Origin: Verrucomicrobiota bacterium
GTDB taxonomy: Bacteria; Verrucomicrobiota; Verrucomicrobiia; Limisphaerales; PALSA-1396
Assembly (NCBI GenBank): GCA_016200005.1
Contig: JACQFP010000002.1
Location: forward strand, 23,156-87,155
Direction of reading: 5' to 3'
Length of the DNA: 64,000 bases
The translations under genes were made by a program, and so were the position numbers. Under the pieces are notes generated by a model, which worked only from the letters and a program-made list of their open reading frames with translations, was not told the origin of the DNA and made no database searches. Position 1 is the first letter of the stretch. The number at the start of each line of letters is the position of its first letter. Positions 7,579 to 14,970 of the stretch are shown in pieces.

Positions 7579-10500
7579 TCAAAAGTTCAGGCGCACGCTC
7601 GCGGTGAACGTGCGGCTGCGCGGCAACTCGGAATGGAGATTCAGCGGATTCAGCCGGTAGTCCGTGTCGAAGAGGTTCAGCAGGCCGAGCCGGATCTCAG
7701 CATGACGACGCGGGAAGCGGTAGCCAGCCATGAGATTGTGCTGCCAGAGGTTTTCGCCCGCCAGCGACGGCGTGTAACCGGAGTTGCTCTGCAGATACCA
7801 GGCGGACTCCCATTGCGCGAACACGCCGCTGCGATGATGAAAGTTCGCCGTGAGTGAAAGCTGATGCAGCGTGGCGCGATTGTTCTGCTCCAACAGGTCG
7901 AGATTGGCCGCGCCGTCGGGAACCTGCGGAAACCGTCCCATCAACGTCGCCTCGCTCAAACGATATCGTGCGCCCACAGAAAAGTTGTCGCCCAACAATT
8001 GCCCCGCGTAGGCCGAGAGACTGCGCTCGCGAAAATCCAAGGTCTGACTCGTGCTTGACGGAGAATCGGCGAACGGCAGAAATGTGGAGTTCGTCACGAC
8101 GCCAACCGCGCGCGAGCCACGCGAAGTCAGCCACTCGGCTTCGACGCCGAACCACGTGCCGCTGGCCAGCGATTGGTCGAAACCGACGCCGGCCGTCTCG
8201 AACTCGGTGCCCGGCACAAGGCCCGCCACGCTTTCGGGAATCAAGCTGCGAAACGCCTGGTTGAATCCGCCGATCTGGGTCGGTTCCAGGCGCACGCTGT
8301 TGTCAAAATAAAGTCCGCCCAACGACTTCGCGTAGCTCGCGCGCAACAGCCCGCGCTCCCACGGCGTGAAGAGCAGCCCCGCCTTCGGCGAGACGAGGTC
8401 GCGCGAAGTTTCTCGGCCGGAGACGGGCGGTAAATCCATGTTTTCTGGAAACTGAATGTGATCGTAGCTGACGCCGCCAATCAGGCGGAGCGAGTCCAGA
8501 ATTTGCCACGAGCCATACGCATAAACGTCGCCGCGTTGGAGCGAGCCGCTGGCGTTCTGATCGTTAAAAAAAGTAACTAGTGGTCCTCCAAACGCCGGAT
8601 TGAGCGTCCCGCGATCCTTGACATCGCCCGATTGCCAGCGCCCGCCGATCACGAGCGATTGTTTCGGCGTCTCCCACACGTGTTGCAATTCCGCCGAATA
8701 GAGAGTGAAGTCGCTGGCCAGGTCGAGAATCAGCGGCAGTCCGAATGGTTGCGGTGATTGGACTTCAGTCGTCACGCCGCCAACCTGGCGAAGGAACGGC
8801 ACATTCGGCAGCGGATCGTGCAGCGTGAGCCGGTCGTCAAGCCGCGCGACGAGCAGCAATGTGTGACTGCCCGGCGACCACGCGTGGTGCCAGCCCGCGT
8901 AGAGCGTCGGTTCTTGAGTTTCTTTCACGCGGAAGCCGGGATTGGCTTGCGCCGGATCGTAATGATCGGCCACGTCGCCTGCCTCAGCGTGGAGGTCGCC
9001 GATTTGAAAATACGCCTCGTCGTCGGCCGTCACTCGCTGCTTCGCGGTCAGAATGAATTGACGCCGGTCGGCATCGTTGTTCACGCGCTGGCCGTTCAGG
9101 CTCTCGTAATTCGCATCGAACGCGTAGCTGAATCCGTCGAACGTGCCAAAGGCAGTTCCCGACTGCCGCCAATCGCCGCGGCTGGTGTATTCCGTCAGCG
9201 AACTGACGCCGACCGGCCGTTGATCGAAGAACTGCAGGTGTTCCTGCTGGGAGAGCAGTTGCGAGAGATTGCCCGCGCCGGGCGGAGCCAGGAGGTTCGC
9301 GACGAGCAACTCGCTTTGCCGCGCCGTTTCCAGCCGCAAGTCAAAACGGTTCACGTCCTCCAGCGTCTGAAAACTGTTGGCGAGAAAGAGATGGCCGGAA
9401 AAGTTTGCGTAACTCTCGGACACCGCCTGCGCCGCGGCGTGGCGACTCGCGTCCGGCACGCCGACCTCGTCGTAAAGCGCGGCGAGATTCGCGCTGCGCA
9501 CGGAGCGATCACCGTCGAGCAGCAGCCGCGAGCGAAACGGCGCGCGTTGGTCGTTCAAATCCGAGGAACGTTCGAGGTCGCGGATGGCTTCGTTCAGCCG
9601 GTTCTCCTGCCACAGATGCAGCGCCGAGTAGAGCCAGGCGGTCGGGTCGTTCGCGTCCAGTTGTTTGGCCAGGCCAAATTCCTTTTCTGCCGCCGGCGCG
9701 TCACCGAGCGCGCTGGCGGCCTTGCCGAGATAGGCGCGGAACAAGGCGCGTTGCGGTTCGAGCGCGGCCGCGGCCTGAAACGCGGCGCGCGCCTCCGCGT
9801 ACTGGCGTTCACGCAGCCGACATAAGCCGCGCCCCAGCCACGCCGGACCGAACGCGGCATCCAGTTCGCGCGCGTGATCAAACGACTCGCGCGCGCCGGG
9901 AACGTCGCCTTGCTCGATCAAGACGAAGCCGCGCAGCGCGTGGGCTGTGGCCAGTCGCGGCGAAAGTGCCAGCGCGCGATCCAGCTCAGCGAGGGCTGCA
10001 CGGTGATGGCCGAAGGAGAATTCCAATTCCGCGAGTCGTGCCAGCGCGAACCCGAACTGCGGCGCGATCGACGCGGCCTTGCGGGCCGCCGCCAGCGCGC
10101 CGGGCAAATCACTCTGCGCTTGGCGCGCATAACTGTGCGCCAGGAGTTCGCTGGCCGAGTGGATGCTTCCGACGTGACGATCTACGCCAGAATCACCGCG
10201 CACGACGGCGATGAGTTCGCGCAAGGCAGCGGCTGCGGGCGCATCGCTTGGCAGACCGGCCAGCACTTGTTCAGCCTCGGCTACGCGGCCGACCGCAAGT
10301 TCGAGTTGGGCACGGAGAGCGTTTGCTCCCGCGCTCAGTTCGTTCGGAGTCGCGGGCCAAGCGTCCAGCGCGGCAAGCAGATCGCCGGCACGATAGTTAC
10401 TCAAACTCCCAGCAAGCGCTGTTTGCTCTGCGGCGGTGAGTTGGAGTTCAGCTGGATTGACCACGGCGGGGTAGTAAAGCGCCCATTGAATCGCAGCGGT

Positions 10501-11097
10501 GGCATTGACGAGCGCGGTTTTTTGCGGCGCTTTGCCGACTTGGAGCCGTAGATCCTGTCCGCGTTCGAGTGCGAGTTCGCCATCGCGGGTCTGGAGGGCG
10601 ACGCGCCCGTCGATCAGAGCAAGGTGCAGCGACGTAGCGTCAGTTGTATCGTTGGACACCACTTCCAGCAGAAATTCCGTGCCGCGGATTGCGCCGGCGG
10701 CCAGCGGCGTGTCGAACTCCACATCGGCGGGTTTTTCGCGGTTGAAAAAGTACAACGAGCCGCGCGAAAGGCCGAAGCGTCTTTTCTCGTTGCTTCGCGG
10801 CGGCAGAATTTCGAGCGTCGTCCGTTCGTTCAAGCGGATGACACTGCGGTCGGACAATTGGACGGCAGCCCGGCTCATCACGCGCGTGCGCAGTCGGTCG
10901 CCGGACTTGAGCACCTGGCCGGCAGCGGCGGGTTGCCAGTTGGTGCCGCCACCCATCGCATATTCAACCTTGCCGGCCGCTTCGATGACACGGCTCAGGA
11001 GGTTGGTGTCAACGGCGCTCGCCCGGTTCGTGGATTGGGCGTCGGCAGCAGGCGGCGCGAGCACGCAGAAAATCAAAACCGTGAGAAGTCGCCGCAC
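7579..11097 (-). CDS. FecR-TPR-TonB-receptor-like barrel fusion, outer membrane
   Basis: 1172 residues from GTG 11097, which gives a clean signal peptide (RRLLTVLIFCVLAPPAADAQ). The frame stays open to 11355, but the extra part is repeat-like and unlike a signal peptide. Order: a FecR-type domain (about residues 35-185, with KSGDRLRTR, VIRLNERTTLEI and GAIRGTEFL), then TPR-like helices (about 190-480), then a beta-barrel. The barrel has LLFTPWERGLLRASYAKSLGG and a C-terminal strand ending in Phe (FTASVRLNF), as in TonB-dependent receptors. No clear plug domain or TonB box is visible. A role as an outer-membrane transporter or secretion pore is inferred. It is preceded by a sigma-54-type promoter at 11377. 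Confidence 0.75.
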   Translation of the reverse strand: MRRLLTVLIFCVLAPPAADAQSTNRASAVDTNLLSRVIEAAGKVEYAMGGGTNWQPAAAGQVLKSGDRLRTRVMSRAAVQLSDRSVIRLNERTTLEILPPRSNEKRRFGLSRGSLYFFNREKPADVEFDTPLAAGAIRGTEFLLEVVSNDTTDATSLHLALIDGRVALQTRDGELALERGQDLRLQVGKAPQKTALVNATAAIQWALYYPAVVNPAELQLTAAEQTALAGSLSNYRAGDLLAALDAWPATPNELSAGANALRAQLELAVGRVAEAEQVLAGLPSDAPAAAALRELIAVVRGDSGVDRHVGSIHSASELLAHSYARQAQSDLPGALAAARKAASIAPQFGFALARLAELEFSFGHHRAALAELDRALALSPRLATAHALRGFVLIEQGDVPGARESFDHARELDAAFGPAWLGRGLCRLRERQYAEARAAFQAAAALEPQRALFRAYLGKAASALGDAPAAEKEFGLAKQLDANDPTAWLYSALHLWQENRLNEAIRDLERSSDLNDQRAPFRSRLLLDGDRSVRSANLAALYDEVGVPDASRHAAAQAVSESYANFSGHLFLANSFQTLEDVNRFDLRLETARQSELLVANLLAPPGAGNLSQLLSQQEHLQFFDQRPVGVSSLTEYTSRGDWRQSGTAFGTFDGFSYAFDANYESLNGQRVNNDADRRQFILTAKQRVTADDEAYFQIGDLHAEAGDVADHYDPAQANPGFRVKETQEPTLYAGWHHAWSPGSHTLLLVARLDDRLTLHDPLPNVPFLRQVGGVTTEVQSPQPFGLPLILDLASDFTLYSAELQHVWETPKQSLVIGGRWQSGDVKDRGTLNPAFGGPLVTFFNDQNASGSLQRGDVYAYGSWQILDSLRLIGGVSYDHIQFPENMDLPPVSGRETSRDLVSPKAGLLFTPWERGLLRASYAKSLGGLYFDNSVRLEPTQIGGFNQAFRSLIPESVAGLVPGTEFETAGVGFDQSLASGTWFGVEAEWLTSRGSRAVGVVTNSTFLPFADSPSSTSQTLDFRERSLSAYAGQLLGDNFSVGARYRLSEATLMGRFPQVPDGAANLDLLEQNNRATLHQLSLTANFHHRSGVFAQWESAWYLQSNSGYTPSLAGENLWQHNLMAGYRFPRRHAEIRLGLLNLFDTDYRLNPLNLHSELPRSRTFTASVRLNF

Positions 11098-11171
11098 ACC
11101 GGAATGGTGCAACAAGCGTGGGGAAAAATGAAATCCATTTCTCCGACACCGCGAGCCATCGCCCGCCGGTG

Positions 11172-11194
11172 GTTGGAGTTCACGCTTCAGCGTG
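11172..11194. repeat. Half copy of the GTTGGAGTTC repeat
   Basis: GTTGGAGTTCACGCTTCAGC matches one arm of the element found inside the sigma-factor gene at 42510-42579. Here only one arm is clear. It lies in the leader between the promoter at 11377 and the GTG at 11097. Confidence 0.5.
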
Positions 11195-11376
11195 GGGTCG
11201 CGATCGCGCGAAACAAAATGAATGGGTACCGCGGCAGGATTTCCAATTTTTTGGAAGTCGATGACAAGGCGGAAATTTCCCCGCGTGGGCGGCGGACGAC
11301 CGCGTTGGCGCAGCGTGCCAACGGTCGCGCAGAGTCTTTCGCAGCGTGCCTTCATCAGTTTATCCTGGTGACTTTA

Positions 11377-11392
11377 GCAGCAGTCTTGCCAG
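11377..11392 (-). promoter_or_regulatory. Sigma-54-type promoter of the FecR-TPR-barrel gene
   Basis: The minus strand reads CTGGCAAGACTGCTGCTAAA: -24 TGGCAAG, four bases, -12 CTGCT, with the invariant GG and GC separated by ten bases. It continues TGCTAAAG, as in three other candidate promoters of this window. The palindrome at 11492-11509 lies about 100 bp upstream, the usual range for an NtrC-type enhancer. The leader to GTG 11097 is about 270 nt. Confidence 0.65.
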
Positions 11393-11491
11393 AGGTTGGC
11401 GGGAATGCCGGATACTGAGTTGCCCCTTGATTTCATTGGTTTGTTTGAACCTATTTCAAAGCTGCATTGAGAGAGAGGATCAAACCTGGTG

Positions 11492-11509
11492 TGTTCCGAT
11501 TGCGGAACA
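11492..11509. promoter_or_regulatory. Palindromic activator site TGTTCCG-N4-CGGAACA
   Basis: TGTTCCGATTGCGGAACA has perfect 7-bp arms with four bases between them. It lies about 100 bp upstream of the sigma-54-type promoter at 11377-11392. The same palindrome occurs at 13467, and degenerate copies are near 17939, 27058 and 27079. A likely ligand is the NtrC-family regulator encoded at 13487-14893 (inference). Confidence 0.65.
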
Positions 11510-11532
11510 GGAAGAATGGGTTGCGCCAAGAT

Positions 11533-13305
11533 TTACTCGATGCGAACGCGGAAAAATCTTGTGCCGTCTCCGGACAGATAAAGCACCAGCGACTGGTCGT
11601 TACCAAAGTAAAAGTTGGACCAGGGTTGCCACGGGCCGGTGATCGTCGCGGCTTCCTCCACATAATAGCGCTGGCCGGACATAGTCGGGAAACTGAGCTC
11701 CAGCCAGTTGGAGACGCTCGTCAGTGAACATTGCGTCGGGATGACCACGTGCAATGGCAGCGTGGCGGAGAGTGAACCGAGGTCGTTTGTGACGGTCATG
11801 ACATAGTCGGCCGTGTCGTTGGTGGTCGTACTGGGGAAGAAGATTCCCGGGGCAGTCACCCCCGGCATCGCGTTCGTGTACTTCTTCCACGTAAAGCATA
11901 ACGGTGGCGAGCCGGCCAGACTAGCGGCGAGGGTGGCCGGAGAGCCTTGGGCGACCGTCACAGTGGTTGGTTGCGAGAGCAAGGCCGGCGCAGTCGGTTG
12001 TTGATTTGTGTTGAGCGAATAATTCAGCCACGCTGTGCCACGGGCGTTGTTGACGCCTTCCACCGCAACAATGTACTGGCGCGATTTGACAACCGCGAAC
12101 TGGACGCGCGACGCGCCGTTCGTGCCCCCGGCGGAGTTGTGGTCGCACGCAATGGAGATCAAGTCCTGGTAACTGTTGAGCGCGCCGTTGTAAGTGTAGG
12201 CCTCCATCACCGTGTCATAGCTGCTGCCGAGGGTATCGAGTGTGATGGTGCCGTTGGTGGGCGGCTGGTACAGCAACCAATACGAAACGCCGCCGCTGAT
12301 CCCGCAATGAGGCGGTTCATTCGTATCCACGGTGCCGTAAGTGGTGTCGAATATCTGGCTGCCATTGTAGCCGCGCACCACACCCGCGCCCGATGCGCCT
12401 GCCGGCGAAATAGTCCCTGCTGGCCGTGAAGCGCCACCGCCGTTCTCGCCGATCAATGGCGAACTGGGTGAATCCAGTAGTTTGCCACGAGCCAGGGTGT
12501 CCGTCGCGCCATCCGTATTGATCTGAAGTTCAACGGGAATGGTGAAGTAATTTGGACCGTCAATTGACACGCGCATCTTGTAACGCCCCACGTTGGCGAT
12601 TTGCAGACTGGGAATTAGAAGATTCGTGGTCGTGATGCCCAGGTCGTTGCCGTTGAAATACCACTTATACTGGCCATTCGCCGCATTGGTCAGGACCACG
12701 GTGAGAGAAACCGTGTCTCCCAGGTTAGCGGAGCGGTCGGTCGGCATGCTGAGCACGACGGGTGGCGGAAGGTCAACGGCTTCGAAACTCCACTTCAATT
12801 CGAGCAGCCCGGTCGCACCAAAATATCCGTCCACGGCAATTTCGTACGGGTGACCTGCCAGCACGCCGAATTCGATTTCACTCTCGCGGTCAAATCCCTC
12901 GGAATCATCCGCGCGCGCCACTTCGATGAGTTTGTCGAAGGTCGTGTCGTTCGTGGAATTGAAATAGTAGGCGGAGAGCAAGGTGTCGAAATCGCTTCCC
13001 TCCGTTTCAAATTTCACAACGCCGTTCGTCGGGGCCACCCAGGAAATCCACATGGAATGGCCACCAACTTTACCGCCGTGTTTCGGCTCGCCGACCTCGA
13101 CGGTCGCGGTCGAATTATTGCCGGTCAGATCGCCGGTCGCGCTCGAAAAGGTGACTCGATTCGTGAAATAATCTTGCAACGACTGCGCTTGAGACGGAAT
13201 GGCCAGGCATAAACCCGCCAGAACAAAACAAACAGCCAGCGCACCGCGCCTTGGAGGGCAATGGCCGCATTCACCGACGCACGTGCTTTCGACAAACGTC
13301 TTCAT
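11533..13305 (-). CDS. Secreted Ig-like domain protein with RFFR C-terminal module
   Basis: 590 residues. The signal peptide ends near SQAQS (AVCFVLAGLCLAIPSQAQ). Two jellyroll-type domains resembling pre-peptidase C-terminal domains follow (FETEGSDFDTLLSAYYF near residue 100 and LDTLGSSYDTVMEAYTYNG near 350). Each is followed by an Ig-like segment (ANLGDTVSLTVVLTNA and VAQGSPATLAASLAGSPP). The C-terminal 70 residues end in GTRFFRVRIE, like four other secreted proteins in the window. It is probably surface-exposed, with function unknown. A sigma-54-type promoter lies about 55 bp upstream of the ATG. Confidence 0.75.
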   Translation of the reverse strand: MKTFVESTCVGECGHCPPRRGALAVCFVLAGLCLAIPSQAQSLQDYFTNRVTFSSATGDLTGNNSTATVEVGEPKHGGKVGGHSMWISWVAPTNGVVKFETEGSDFDTLLSAYYFNSTNDTTFDKLIEVARADDSEGFDRESEIEFGVLAGHPYEIAVDGYFGATGLLELKWSFEAVDLPPPVVLSMPTDRSANLGDTVSLTVVLTNAANGQYKWYFNGNDLGITTTNLLIPSLQIANVGRYKMRVSIDGPNYFTIPVELQINTDGATDTLARGKLLDSPSSPLIGENGGGASRPAGTISPAGASGAGVVRGYNGSQIFDTTYGTVDTNEPPHCGISGGVSYWLLYQPPTNGTITLDTLGSSYDTVMEAYTYNGALNSYQDLISIACDHNSAGGTNGASRVQFAVVKSRQYIVAVEGVNNARGTAWLNYSLNTNQQPTAPALLSQPTTVTVAQGSPATLAASLAGSPPLCFTWKKYTNAMPGVTAPGIFFPSTTTNDTADYVMTVTNDLGSLSATLPLHVVIPTQCSLTSVSNWLELSFPTMSGQRYYVEEAATITGPWQPWSNFYFGNDQSLVLYLSGDGTRFFRVRIE

Positions 13306-13358
13306 TCGGTCGGTTTTACTCTTCTCTATGATGTCTGGTTGTCAAATGAGTTCCTTTA

Positions 13359-13374
13359 GCACCCGGATTGCCAA
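13359..13374 (-). promoter_or_regulatory. Sigma-54-type promoter of the Ig-like protein gene
   Basis: The minus strand reads TTGGCAATCCGGGTGCTAAA: -24 TGGCAAT and -12 GTGCT, with GG-N10-GC spacing and the same TGCTAAAG continuation as the promoter at 11377. The predicted transcript start is about 40 nt from ATG 13305. A perfect palindrome at 13467-13484 lies about 95 bp upstream. Confidence 0.65.
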
Positions 13375-13466
13375 TCGTTCAGGGCGACTCAATTAGACTG
13401 AATTGCGCAAAAAACAGCGGGATTTGTGTTGCCAATCCTTTGGTCACACCTAATGCAAATCTGCAC

Positions 13467-13484
13467 TGTTCCGCTGGCGGAACA
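13467..13484. promoter_or_regulatory. Palindromic activator site TGTTCCGC-TG-GCGGAACA
   Basis: A perfect inverted repeat of 8-bp arms and 2-bp spacer, immediately beyond the stop of the sigma-54 regulator gene at 13487. It is located about 95 bp upstream of the promoter at 13359-13374. It contains the same TGTTCCG...CGGAACA core as the site at 11492. Confidence 0.65.
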
Positions 13485-13486
13485 CT

Positions 13487-14893
13487 TCATTCTTTTGCCA
13501 CCCGCAGTTCCGGCCATTTCTCCAGCCGCCGCAACAATGCCTGCGGCGACATGCCCAGCTTGGCCGCTGCCCGGCGAATCCCACCGTTGGTCTCACGCAG
13601 CGTGTCTTGAATGAGGCGATATTCCTGTGCTTCGACTGGGCTAAGATCACGGTCGGGTGGGAGTGGTTCGGTGGAAGGCAGCGGAACGGGCTGCTTCGTC
13701 GTGGCCGTCGCGCCGCGATTCAACCAGTTCAGGTCCAGTGCCAGCCAGCGGCTCTCCTCCAGCGTCATGAGCAACGAGCGTTCGATGACATTGCGCAGCT
13801 CTCGCACATTGCCGGGGAAATTGTGCGCGTTGAGCGCGGATAAATCCTCCGGCCTCAGCCGCGGTTTGGTGCGGTTGTATTTTTTGGCGAGCTGGGTCAC
13901 GAACAACTCGGCAATGCCGGAGATGTCCGCGCGATGTTTGCGCAAGGGCGGCAACGCGACTGTGAACACGTCCAGCCGGTAAAGCAAATCCTCGCGGAAA
14001 CGGTTGGCCTTCACTTCCTCGGCGAGCGACTTGTTTGTCGCCGCCACAAAGCGGCCCGAGAAAGAAAGGCTTTCCGTGCTGCCGAGCGCGCGGTACTCGC
14101 CCGACTCCAGCAAGCGGAGCAGCTTGGCCTGCAACGCAAGCGGCACCTCCGCAATTTCGTCGAGGAACAACGTACCGCCCGCCGCTGCCCCGACCAGGCC
14201 AACGCGTTTCTTGTCCGCACCGGTGAACGCGCCCCGTTCTGCGCCGAACAATTCCGATTCAAACATCTCCGCCGGCACCGCCGCACAGTTCACCGCGACG
14301 AAGGGCGCATTCGCGTTTGGGTAAGTCAATTGATGGAGCACACGCGCAGCGAGGTCCTTGCCCGTGCCCGTTTCGCCCGTGAACAGAACCGTGCTCGCCG
14401 GGTGCTTGGCAGCCTGGTGAAGTTGTTTCAGCACGTCGCGCATCGCCGGGGAATCACCGAACCACTCCGCTGAATCGGCGGTCGGGGTGCGCGTTTGCAG
14501 ACGCAGTTTTGCCCGTTGCAGACACGCAGCGAGCGCTTCCACGGTCACTGGTTTGGTGAGATACTCCGACAGCCCGTTGCGGGTGAGCGCCACTGCTTCA
14601 CCCAGGTCCGGCATGCCGGTGATCATCACGATGGGTGCCTCCGGATAGCGCCGGAAGAGTTGATCAAAGAAATCGTACCCTTTGCCGTCGGGCAGGTGAT
14701 TATCCAGCAGCACGAGGTCGAAGGATCGGTCAACAATGGCGGCACGAGCGGCGGACAACGTTGCCGCCAAGGTCGGCTCGCCGCCCTGCTCCCGGACGAC
14801 CTGACCCGCCATCGTGGCAAACGCGTTGTCATCTTCCACAATGAGACAGGAGAACTTCTCCGCTGGGCTTCCGGCCTTGTTGGATGCTGACAT
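13487..14893 (-). CDS. NtrC-family sigma-54-dependent response regulator
   Basis: 468 residues from ATG 14893; the open frame upstream overlaps the kinase gene and is a shadow. The receiver domain has the acidic pocket VEDDN, the phosphoacceptor Asp64 (LVLLDNHLPDG) and the switch Lys in LTKPVT. The AAA+ domain has Walker A GETGTGKD, the sigma-54-contacting GAFTGA loop and Walker B GGTLFLDEIAE, so it should be able to remodel sigma-54 RNA polymerase. The Fis-type helix-turn-helix is at the C-terminus (NGGIRRAAAKLGMSPQALLR). It lies 77 bp downstream of its likely sensor kinase. It is the best candidate activator of the five sigma-54-type promoters nearby. Confidence 0.93.
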   Translation of the reverse strand: MSASNKAGSPAEKFSCLIVEDDNAFATMAGQVVREQGGEPTLAATLSAARAAIVDRSFDLVLLDNHLPDGKGYDFFDQLFRRYPEAPIVMITGMPDLGEAVALTRNGLSEYLTKPVTVEALAACLQRAKLRLQTRTPTADSAEWFGDSPAMRDVLKQLHQAAKHPASTVLFTGETGTGKDLAARVLHQLTYPNANAPFVAVNCAAVPAEMFESELFGAERGAFTGADKKRVGLVGAAAGGTLFLDEIAEVPLALQAKLLRLLESGEYRALGSTESLSFSGRFVAATNKSLAEEVKANRFREDLLYRLDVFTVALPPLRKHRADISGIAELFVTQLAKKYNRTKPRLRPEDLSALNAHNFPGNVRELRNVIERSLLMTLEESRWLALDLNWLNRGATATTKQPVPLPSTEPLPPDRDLSPVEAQEYRLIQDTLRETNGGIRRAAAKLGMSPQALLRRLEKWPELRVAKE

Positions 14894-14970
14894 GGCACTG
14901 CCGAGTCTAGCTCGTCCCCGGATAATTCCAAGCCCGGAAACGCGCCTGTCAGAGCCGGCCGCGGATGTTC

